Source: RGIG8782 sp017475895
Lineage (GTDB): Bacteria; Pseudomonadota; Alphaproteobacteria; Rickettsiales; UBA1997
Direction: 5' to 3'
DNA length: 11,661 nt
Assembly (NCBI GenBank): GCA_947167315.1
Contig: CAMVHP010000028.1
Location: 1 to 11,661 of the forward strand
Shown: piece after piece, positions 9,001-11,661 of the stretch
How positions within the stretch are numbered: position 1 is the first letter of the stretch
How the letters are laid out: the number at the start of each line of letters is the position of its first letter
Program-made: the position numbers and the translations under genes
Notes under the pieces: model-generated
Database searches by the model: none
What the model was told of the DNA's origin: nothing
Seen by the model: the letters and a program-made list of their open reading frames with translations, nothing else

Positions 9001-9742
9001 TCGTTGTATTTCTAAAAACAACATTCACATAACCCTGTAATTCGTTTTTGATACGTAAATCACAGGGATATATTTCGAATTCACAGTTCTTGTTATTCCC
9101 ACTCTTTTGAACATTTTTTTTATAAATGTAAAAATAATTAGATGATTCACTGGAATCTATTTTAGAAGCATCCACACTAAAGTACAAGTTATTTACATTA
9201 TCTTTATAGGTATTACAAATATGATTTTCCGGATAGCAGGACTTAAGGGCATTAGTTACAGAACTAGCTACAGAATTTTGTTTATTAAACAAATCACATG
9301 TGGTTATATTACTTGTGGTGGCTGGTGTGGTCGTTGTGTCAGTATATGTTTTACTACAAGTGTTTTTTCCCCATAGTCTAGTTGCATCACACTCAATTTC
9401 ACCATTATCCCCCACGTCATTATCACTACAGAAAAGTGCACCACTACCGGATACAGAGTCACCCTTAACCAAAACAAACAGGTAAGTATTATCACTAATG
9501 GTTGAGGGTGTTTGGATAAACTTAGTATACGCGCCATTTAGGGTCTCAACCGTTGTTGATTCAATACCACTCCTGTTTTTAGAATCTAAATAGTCAGAAC
9601 TGGCAACCTTATCAATGTCCCTAGTGTAACAGTTAGCGTACTCTCCTCCCCTAGCTATCGTGCTAAAGCAAATTGAACATAGAAGGAGTATTATAAACAT
9701 GTCTTTCTTAGCAAAACAAATCTTACCTTCAAACGAACCCAT
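1..9742 (-). CDS. Giant secreted cysteine-rich protein, unknown function (3' end beyond window)
   Basis: The minus-strand frame from ATG at 9742 has no stop down to base 1: 3247 full codons plus one base, so the product exceeds about 350 kDa and its C-terminus is missing. I chose this start because AAGGGAG lies 6 bases upstream; the next Met (residue 15) has no clear Shine-Dalgarno. Residues 1-30 look like a Sec signal peptide. The rest is rich in Asn, Ser, Thr, Tyr, Asp and Gly, with about one Cys per 25-30 residues in the first 450, as in disulphide-stabilised exported proteins. Visible landmarks are a duplicated four-Cys module (417-584), a dense Cys cluster (about 800-920), a hydrophobic segment (1188-1238), C-x4-C motifs (2186, 2434, 3098), C-x3-G-x-W motifs (2370, 2604, 2761) and an EF-hand-like loop (2641). 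No known domain is recognised. A surface adhesin or a large toxin are the obvious guesses; neither is shown. The unbroken frame argues against a pseudogene. Codon use changes along its length. Confidence 0.93.
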   Translation of the reverse strand, partial: MGSFEGKICFAKKDMFIILLLCSICFSTIARGGEYANCYTRDIDKVASSDYLDSKNRSGIESTTVETLNGAYTKFIQTPSTISDNTYLFVLVKGDSVSGSGALFCSDNDVGDNGEIECDATRLWGKNTCSKTYTDTTTTPATTSNITTCDLFNKQNSVASSVTNALKSCYPENHICNTYKDNVNNLYFSVDASKIDSSESSNYFYIYKKNVQKSGNNKNCEFEIYPCDLRIKNELQGYVNVVFRNTTNKNNIKFIDNIFSGYDTDKRFFQYVGTTTMGSSDASAILEKPYYYKYIDADYTTNANSSTYSNATIYYYKKQTFKTSGFEPKGEICNGYLPNCRYIDPSDVFSGSHALYNNTTSSDYNNNQNTRNTFYGTYSNIVREENLWFVNSNSFADAGCLAVGESGNTVNYNIGYCSDLDDSGNLLYSEGLSYTFPSQKPNCYLKSCIDLTKEELAAIVLTDSTGQHKYCSEYYWLKNDKGFKYFPKENPVYCSDLKANNELKFATKATATYTDGNDVEKTMTYFYGGGRNSDKSNCYLKNCFSLTDDERKAVADANISNVGVELENTYSLDNFNRDNLPKYCDNGFIFNKEKFSEFADFDYLNLNVIPCFDFYDGGGADDRLSAISGASGRMVFFLDLIKSYDTNNKNVFCRTHYRPVNRIGTATGSNTTNNQDEGTNFLENIFIIADETSKVEGKASYATFLQQNFSNMDLSTYNGTAFFNAPFIFDVRNETDSRKIYFQDVNGVASKYSYGNVCSYVDNSVLYYNADAWSLKGDELSDMSNYKINDAAHKIMKNKASDYYTCKTDKSRYTCKTNESDSECNNINALDGDGNFKVSSDDKCGACRKESNVNKCLYDKGEDCRQYVVDYACQRDNGCIDENGNVKDTNCYITDNLRNKYFDCSRYGAMNSSTGYFDCSLFDSINVSSTQQGYNIDASSNDSIEYDIIKAYLNDTDKGGKNLVSAKDIYDIKTSCSTILPPADSPATVDAVSETYSKIKPYLLSSLNYKSNSSKSYGKKDVGRYGCSGYSNIGDYGHYGCKSPVVDSSYIYSYSTNNSTYPVINNTIFKNNTTEDPKTAEALVVTCSRYPQNAFSRTSTTTGEENCGQRKNSTYKDKCLYLNTKKNGSVETIEDTSGGAWYFSDSAGGTRFRSERHGRDILVFRDFYTYYKCTSSNQTPFTDTTARNIIIGEGAAVGAIVAAIACPWLAFVPFVGAALVAACVIAVPTASIATMLALRTSEYELSLQNDMYYPQDYDGYNNGTAGFLSRANITNNDDYVYRYYRRYSTIQNDLKSKLESNIETDGSKRFFFGNTTSRDIIRKCGIYNLIGQESECGYGGNCNFKYSLYNLNDDGSRGDKCDVDDTESVEQCLTESQVDCLRGYGVKFIFNSNTSKEFLMDYDKGSFLKKYSDGDSVKENWGTADANDFGWVPLRIVPLTVDYTITVDEDNNEYHKPTIKDTFKNRTACQLKKYGDAYGTLLNCRGFNYPDGDDDVVFYTESQAFKLPLFSSPVLFYTLITPNNVPELFNPTLVLKYYYLYSNYKNGEIDSSNKTKYDASSNVVLDFYNPKMQFDYDFINGVADTGYTNKYKSSNEFIAQILTDKHYSYAYKLRYESAKIVNQLTYKFALEKTYTKTLHGSYVPRVCLYEIENVQNDGLNQNVDGIGTCSSDGCLTKSSGEVFVIIDNNVECYDRAVPFLDNFVIFQSENIYYNNPVINVYLKPSHLRAIDVIKNPSIYAMGQDGDEDNLDVVSVAENATQGFGLNFERSVCSKAYYDYYRYLDLLAKESRKTKDEGKDLSKISMYQKNISNIESSIIPDCKMENGNEIEILLNEEEMKPARETGNSSTVVAKETVKVKNNNELYGGFNEICVSDYDINNMIDVYNEQNGTNVSLPNVVVYKDKNQTQRKTKCMLNEISRNNPKCLVDKTVYVLCREDEKNVDAACVQKINVSTGEKEYVKKINCENYLGKPVTEDNVEMIKACFKGGFNMRGNIYKQPVSSDGTYSSIEQQETCYCDTVISNYDGIQHSLLTTRKVTAREYGFCIDLVEPQICPAVRYYDKNNKYVDDSLALGKTKEELEKGPKSYYEQHEWRTTETQLGVIPSVFYTNTLGNAEFSSSVYCEADQNKGDDYYYNNCVGGSQYVSGECKGYWKENELSVPTAICTKYTISDTKTLYEYKLTGYPCERYMCSAIGYGDNLSDAYVDEKDVSTHAGDLFTSGERDQFSTVAITDFKSFKNNEEMNSDNIDTRGSSSGYAIWPKSKAGDYANIVETNVCLTGYGPAGTNYLLRNNFSINISNITSNSSASDYKIDYNNIKNSNSNTGKLNYDSLVPIYKDRKADYIDMLVGSGYSYLGRSGGSYAYYPKRRCNQLGEWMDVEDVYNQGVFSQQAGSTDYSLNYYYNDDNNPWVKKYQDSNPWINKSASDGSYLGYCERLICDAIDARNENYYNTEFLDISKNKPTSTIDTYRDYYSTWKHFGGANWGRVSAPRNSSDKIVKSGDVVGSGAKSRKISEIFGDYKGNSESEAVVEGEYKYVKKVLGVCENGYGYFNRGSIFEYTDNLDGFDGQMNSLRLKYGKKVINPRIETLISNSDADTTSPSRHCTSIGLWSGVFNSCFRSCEMMNIYNTEFNEELYSNERNLNDDGKFYVDNNDISSINTADNLSKDPDGEMDTKFKQLNLNSGNLDRTSTGFSMADYLTGGAKWARNIVDPNNYKIETTGPKKGMKYIEVESVCDTSFDTTDNRIRQFIQSGSGNPKRKCYEDGSWGPVYGETRCVLAKTCKDFQLSLRDLADLMYMYNSGSTSLEINNYVSQLAYADVLGLERKKGPKKSSIDDINIYSFKSSTASIDSTTGNIKAVNYNVITSIHSGFSTSSKITSATAKTCADSKSNSCIYAGICNMSEANDKAQTSGWSLNLFDDKNAILGGSRNIGRYFIPQFCTLTSAYSNFYKTNEISSNKLYMNRLVAVQDPKIFNTTSHYAKESRMDDVYDILNESGKGSNYLNTAVENESHKAVNIGEVNYNSYQLYYKCNDNYFYNQLYNANNGNELGGSATYYNKNVVFECTTAKSDNGGNKPGFDYYANSGNGSKSYFIKASDCLPKTCGNGNGYQNTNWTQATIKEVANNNSTYGTSYSTPKTSSSTMTCEGVEKNGVRTAFVIDTSNYDLDTYKDSRVTVYKDGNGIAYKNYFISNINGICTANNEVSGNINGKQAGINSYDYHRYGEISKTGLPTTFCTDLERNNCTTVT
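2468..2527 (-). repeat. 30-nt tandem duplication in the giant gene (NPW repeat)
   Basis: Residues 2406-2415 (DNNPWVKKYQ) and 2416-2425 (DSNPWINKSA) are adjacent ten-residue copies. At the DNA level the core CACGGGTTA (plus strand) recurs exactly 30 bases apart. The unit adds one Pro-Trp turn and no Cys. It lies just before the YCERLIC motif at residue 2434. Confidence 0.7.
6029..6181 (-). other. Hydrophobic Ala/Gly-rich segment, possible membrane hairpin
   Basis: Residues 1188-1238 of the giant protein contain only one charged residue (Glu1193). They read as an Ile/Gly/Ala stretch (GAAVGAIVAAIA), a Cys-Pro-Trp turn region, then GAALVAACVIAV and a final ATMLAL. The length suits two tightly packed helices with Pro/Trp between them, and Gly/Ala spacing favours close helix packing. 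It is the only segment of this kind that I saw after the signal peptide. Similar isolated hairpins occur in pore-forming toxins and membrane-inserting effectors, but a plain membrane anchor or a buried core helix pair fits as well. Confidence 0.6.
7280..7333 (-). repeat. 27-nt tandem duplication in the giant gene (YTCKT repeat)
   Basis: Residues 804-812 (YTCKTDKSR) and 813-821 (YTCKTNESD) are adjacent nine-residue copies. The first 15 bases of the units differ at one position (ACT versus ACA for Thr), while the last four codons have drifted. It opens the densest Cys stretch of the protein (about 800-920), which has around a dozen Cys and a repeated YFDCS motif near its end. Confidence 0.75.
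7991..8497 (-). repeat. Duplicated four-Cys module within the giant protein
   Basis: Two protein-level copies share the order YCSDL, then NCYLKxC followed by a short acidic/helical stretch, then KYC. Copy 1 has Cys417, Cys443, Cys448 and Cys471 with NCYLKSCIDLTKEEL. Copy 2 has Cys494, Cys538, Cys543 and Cys584 with NCYLKNCFSLTDDER. The distance between the first and second Cys grows from 26 to 44 residues in copy 2, so the copies diverged by an insertion. DNA identity is low outside the CYLK core, indicating an old duplication. Confidence 0.7.
9653..9742 (-). other. Sec-type signal peptide of the giant protein
   Basis: Residues 1-30 have a long n-region with Lys7, Lys12 and Lys13, then a hydrophobic core MFIILLLCSICF (15-26) and the sequence STIA ending at Ala30, a plausible signal peptidase I site with Thr at -3 and Ala at -1. 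The two Cys in the core do not sit in a good lipobox: Leu precedes Cys22 and Ile precedes Cys25. A lipoprotein is therefore less likely. This sends the giant protein across the inner membrane; whether it stays in the periplasm or goes further cannot be read from the sequence. Confidence 0.75.
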
Positions 9743-9754
9743 ATAATACTCCCT
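9683..9754 (-). promoter_or_regulatory. Inverted repeat pairing the giant gene's Shine-Dalgarno with codons 16-20
   Basis: Bases 9685-9695 (GGAGTATTATA on the plus strand) are the exact reverse complement of 9742-9752 (TATAATACTCC). In the transcript the upstream arm covers the Shine-Dalgarno and the A of the AUG; the downstream arm lies in the signal-peptide coding region. A G-U pair and an A-U pair extend the stem to 13 pairs, closing a 46-base loop. The inverted repeat is read directly. That it folds and limits translation is inference; the stem is mostly A-U. Confidence 0.5.
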
Positions 9755-9760
9755 TAATTA

Positions 9761-9769
9761 TTTATACCA
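9761..9769 (-). promoter_or_regulatory. Possible extended -10 promoter for the giant gene
   Basis: Read on the minus strand this is TGGTATAAA, matching the extended -10 form TGnTATAAT at all but the last base. No good -35 is present 17 bases upstream (TTCTCT), which extended -10 promoters tolerate. The start would fall near 9754-9755, giving a leader of only about a dozen bases that begins at the Shine-Dalgarno. In A/T-rich DNA such matches occur by chance. Confidence 0.35.
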
Positions 9770-9789
9770 ATTATGTGTCTTACAGAGAA

Positions 9790-9990
9790 CTAATCTTCTA
9801 CAATACTACTCCACTTAACTGGATCACCGTTTTTATCACAAACCACTTCTATACTTTTAGAAACTTTTGCTGAAACATATTTTATTTTTTTTTCAGTATC
9901 ATAGAAAACGATAGGCTCCACTTCCTTGCCGTTAACAACTTTTTTCTTCAGAGCCGAACCTCTATTTTTTGGGTTATTTTTTGATCCCAT
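9790..9990 (-). CDS. Small basic conserved-looking hypothetical protein (66 residues)
   Basis: Complete ORF with ATG at 9990 and stop TAG at 9790. The protein starts MGSKNNPKNRGSALKKK, a strongly basic, Gly/Asn-rich and probably flexible N-terminus, followed by a compact region with alternating hydrophobic residues (VEPIVFYDTEKKIKYVSA) and an end with a single Trp (DPVKWSSIVED). It has no signal peptide, membrane segment or Cys pair (one Cys, in VVCDKN), so it is cytoplasmic. The MGxKNNPKNRG opening reminds me of a small alphaproteobacterial hypothetical family; I cannot verify this. AGGA lies 12 bases before the ATG with GAG nearer. It has its own promoter candidate and lies 47 bases upstream of the giant gene in the same direction, so co-transcription is possible. 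The basic tail could bind nucleic acid, but no function is assigned. Confidence 0.85.
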   Translation of the reverse strand: MGSKNNPKNRGSALKKKVVNGKEVEPIVFYDTEKKIKYVSAKVSKSIEVVCDKNGDPVKWSSIVED

Positions 9991-10006
9991 AGAACTCTAT
10001 CCTATT

Positions 10007-10024
10007 ATTAATAATTTTATTAAT
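10007..10024. promoter_or_regulatory. 18-nt A/T palindrome at the predicted start of transcription
   Basis: ATTAATAA-TT-TTATTAAT is an 8-bp perfect inverted repeat with a 2-base centre, placed just where the promoter at 10031-10058 would start transcription. It could be an operator half-site pair. As RNA the stem would be very weak (A-U only, 2-base loop). Chance is a real possibility in this composition. Confidence 0.25.
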
Positions 10025-10030
10025 GTGTGT

Positions 10031-10058
10031 ATTATAAAAAAATAATTATAAAAATCAA
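10031..10058 (-). promoter_or_regulatory. Sigma70-type promoter upstream of the 66-residue gene
   Basis: On the minus strand, TTGATT (10053-10058) and a perfect TATAAT (10031-10036) are separated by 16 bases. Transcription would start near 10024, about 35 bases before the ATG at 9990. It lies in the 81-bp gap after pgk, so the small gene (and perhaps the giant gene) need not rely on read-through from pgk. The spacer is nearly all A/T. Confidence 0.5.
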
Positions 10059-10071
10059 TATTTTATACAAT

Positions 10072-11277
10072 CTATTTTTTCAATTTCTCAACGGCCGGTA
10101 AAATACCCTTTTCCAACCACTTTAGAAATGCTCCACCAGCGGTTGACAAATACGTAAATTTATCAGCTATTTTAGCATTGCCTAAAGCAGCCAATATATC
10201 GCCACCTCCGGCAACAGATTTTATTTTACCATCGTTTGTAATGTTGGCAATAATGCTAGCCAGTTCGTCGGTACCTCTATTGAATGGGTTAATTTCGTAA
10301 ATACCAACTGGACCATTCCAAATCACAACCTTACATTTTTGCAGCTTTTCGCCAATTAACTTAATTGTTTTCTCGCCAATATCAACAATAATGTCGTCGT
10401 CGGTTAATTTATCCAGAGACTTCGTTTCCACCGCTTGATTTTCAGCAACCTCTTTTGCAACAACAACATCAATCGGCAATATAACTTCGCAGTTGTTTTC
10501 TTTTGCCTTTTTTAGCAAATCCAAAGCATCATCTTTAAGTTCATCTTCCTTCAGAGATTTACCAACATTTACACCATTTGCATACAAAAATGTATTTGCC
10601 ATACCACCGCCGACAACCACGTAGTCGGTTTTTGGTACTAAAGCCTTCAGCAATTCAAGTTTAGTTGAAACTTTTGATCCACCAACAATAACCATCACAG
10701 GTCTTTCGGGGTTAGAAACTAAAGCGGTTAAGTTATCAAGTTCGTATTCAAGATTTATTCCAGCATACGAATCCAAAATGTCAGGAATACCAACCATTGA
10801 CGCATGTTTTCTGTGGCATGTGGAGAAGGCATCATTTACATAAATATCGGCTAAACTAGCCAATTCTTTTGCAAATGCTAAATCATTTCCCTCTTCGCCG
10901 GCATGGAATCTTAAATTTTCCAATAAAATAACTTCACCAAACTTTGTATTTTTAACGTCATTTTTCGTCTGTTCACCAATACAATCGGCGGAATAGTTAA
11001 AATGCACCGATGGTAATAACTCTTTTAATCTTTCTAAAACAATCTTAAGAGAAAATTCCTCTTGAAAACCCTCTCCCTTTGCTTTTCCTAAATGAGTAGC
11101 CAAAACAACTTTTGCTCCATTTTTAACCAAATACTGTATGGTCGGAATTGTTGCTTTTATTCTAGTATCATCAATGATTTTACCATTTTTTATTGATACG
11201 TTCATGTCCGCCCTTAAAAAAACAGTTTTACCGTTTACATTTAAGTCTTCTATTTTCTTGAATTTCATATTTTTCAT
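10072..11277 (-). CDS. pgk: Phosphoglycerate kinase
   Basis: Cytoplasmic glycolytic enzyme that moves the acyl phosphate of 1,3-bisphosphoglycerate to ADP, making 3-phosphoglycerate and ATP. At 401 residues it has the usual bacterial length. Visible motifs in order: LRADMNV (21-27) and DDTRI with Arg39 and THLG with His62 for substrate binding; LLENLRF (118-124, Arg123); YVNDAFSTCHRKHAS (146-160, Arg156); GGSKVSTKL (199-207) with the catalytic-type Lys202 and Lys206; VVGGGMANTFL (221-231); IWNGPVGIYE (319-328) with Glu328; GGGD (357-360); STAGGAFLKWLE (378-389). Deviations: Lys65 where SHLGRP-type motifs have Arg, and Ile361 where Ser/Thr normally follows GGGD near the nucleotide phosphates. 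The second Met (residue 4) is an alternative start; neither has a clear Shine-Dalgarno. No G/C-rich terminator follows it. Confidence 0.98.
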   Translation of the reverse strand: MKNMKFKKIEDLNVNGKTVFLRADMNVSIKNGKIIDDTRIKATIPTIQYLVKNGAKVVLATHLGKAKGEGFQEEFSLKIVLERLKELLPSVHFNYSADCIGEQTKNDVKNTKFGEVILLENLRFHAGEEGNDLAFAKELASLADIYVNDAFSTCHRKHASMVGIPDILDSYAGINLEYELDNLTALVSNPERPVMVIVGGSKVSTKLELLKALVPKTDYVVVGGGMANTFLYANGVNVGKSLKEDELKDDALDLLKKAKENNCEVILPIDVVVAKEVAENQAVETKSLDKLTDDDIIVDIGEKTIKLIGEKLQKCKVVIWNGPVGIYEINPFNRGTDELASIIANITNDGKIKSVAGGGDILAALGNAKIADKFTYLSTAGGAFLKWLEKGILPAVEKLKK

Positions 11278-11295
11278 AAAAATGACTATGCTTGT

Positions 11296-11323
11296 AATGT
11301 AATATTAATGATAAATATTTCAA
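11296..11323 (-). promoter_or_regulatory. pgk: Tentative pgk promoter
   Basis: On the minus strand TTGAAA (11318-11323) is followed after 16 bases by TACATT (11296-11301), which matches TATAAT at 4 of 6 positions. The implied start lies about 12 bases before the pgk ATG, leaving a very short leader, consistent with the lack of a Shine-Dalgarno. Other A/T hexamers nearby could serve as well. Confidence 0.28.
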
Positions 11324-11586
11324 GTAAAATTTATAATAAATAATAGCGAGGAGCAAAAAGTGATATAAAGAAGCATAAAACTTGTAGACCAGATAAAGAA
11401 AAAGTTTTCATGTTATCAAATCTCCAAGAAAAATTATTTTATTTTTATTATTTACATTTATTACTATTACTCTATTTTTTCTGCAATCTTCATCAACTAT
11501 ATCTCATATAGAATAACAATAACATCTTAATTCAAGTATTCAAATTATACACCTTTTTTACTTATTAAAACACAGTATCCATCATG

Positions 11587-11600
11587 ATCATTTAAATGAT
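11587..11600. repeat. 14-bp perfect palindrome ATCATTTAAATGAT
   Basis: The sequence equals its own reverse complement over 14 bases and overlaps a second 8-bp palindrome, ATCATGAT, at 11581-11588. It sits directly before the tandem array. It could bind a dimeric protein, but its A/T content makes chance a fair explanation. Confidence 0.5.
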
Positions 11601-11602
11601 AT

Positions 11603-11661
11603 AATATCTTAATATTCTTAATATTTTAATATTCTTATATTCTTAATGTCTTAATGTCTTA
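11603..11661. repeat. Degenerate 8-9-nt tandem repeats (AATATTCTT/AATGTCTT)
   Basis: Seven consecutive units can be read on the plus strand: AATATCTT, AATATTCTT, AATATTTT, AATATTCTT, ATATTCTT, AATGTCTT, AATGTCTT, with an eighth beginning at the last base. The last two are identical, which points to recent slippage, and the array may continue past the window. Confidence 0.75.

Larger units (their letters stand above)
11278..11661. other. A/T-rich intergenic region upstream of pgk, no gene seen
   Basis: I find no ORF with a credible ribosome binding site, no tRNA-like fold and no G/C-rich terminator in these 384 bases. Base composition is very A/T-rich with poly-T tracts on the plus strand. 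Contents that can be named are the tentative pgk promoter near 11296-11323, a 14-bp palindrome at 11587-11600 and a degenerate short tandem array from 11603 to the window edge. Confidence 0.7.

Noticed and set aside
8572..9537. Minus-strand ORFs in other frames at 8572-8859 and 9304-9537
   Set aside because: They overlap the giant frame on the same strand, are short and lack initiation signals; they are frame shadows.
9660..9679. Lipoprotein lipobox around Cys22 or Cys25 of the giant protein
   Set aside because: The residue before each Cys is Leu or Ile instead of Gly, Ala or Ser, so a signal peptidase II site is unlikely.
1..9742. Several separate genes or a frameshifted pseudogene in place of one giant gene
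   Set aside because: I read the frame codon by codon from 9742 to base 2 without a stop, and checked positions at many points agree in phase. No internal Shine-Dalgarno/start pair suggests a gene boundary.
9681..9746. Plus-strand AGAAGGAG followed by ATG at 9699 and a 15-codon ORF ending at 9744
   Set aside because: The Shine-Dalgarno look-alike is the mirror image of the giant gene's own site, produced by the inverted repeat. The ORF lies wholly antisense to signal-peptide codons and there is no promoter evidence.
10020..10071. Intrinsic terminator after pgk
   Set aside because: There are T runs but no G/C-containing stem; the inverted repeats in the gap are A/T only and better explained as promoter-associated or chance.
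11603..11661. CRISPR array
   Set aside because: The repeats are 8-9 nt, directly adjacent and degenerate, with no spacers and no cas genes.

Overview
The window looks like a piece of a low-GC bacterial chromosome. All recognisable coding sequence is on the minus strand, Arg is mostly AGA, intergenic DNA is nearly pure A/T, and genes are spaced in bacterial fashion. The phosphoglycerate kinase is bacterial in style (STAGGAFLKWLE end, GGGD loop), and the 66-residue protein reminds me of a small alphaproteobacterial hypothetical family. My best guess is a host-associated alphaproteobacterium (Rickettsiales- or Holosporales-like). That placement is inference; only a tree could settle it.

Layout in transcription order, right to left. 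(1) 11278-11661 is an A/T-rich gap without a gene; it holds a 14-bp palindrome and an array of degenerate 8-9-nt repeats running off the right edge. (2) pgk, 11277-10072, is a complete phosphoglycerate kinase of 401 residues. (3) An 81-bp gap carries a good sigma70-like promoter and an 18-nt A/T palindrome. (4) 9990-9790 encodes a small basic 66-residue protein. (5) After a 47-bp gap with an extended -10 element, a giant gene starts at 9742 and stays open to the left edge of the window, at least 3247 codons. It fills five sixths of the window. Many short ORFs on both strands inside it are shadows.

The giant product begins with a Sec-type signal peptide. It continues as a Cys-, Asn-, Tyr- and Ser-rich, apparently secreted protein, and has one strongly hydrophobic Ala/Gly-rich segment near residue 1190-1238 that could form two membrane helices. 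It contains small internal duplications and recurring Cys motifs (C-x4-C; C-x3-G-x-W), and I do not recognise the family. Its codon use drifts from AAT/TAT-dominated near the 5' end to AAC/TAC-rich near the window edge. The ribosome binding site can pair perfectly with codons 16-20, which would hide it.

pgk is housekeeping glycolysis and shows no functional tie to the giant gene. The 66-residue gene and the giant gene may share a transcript, although each has its own promoter candidate.
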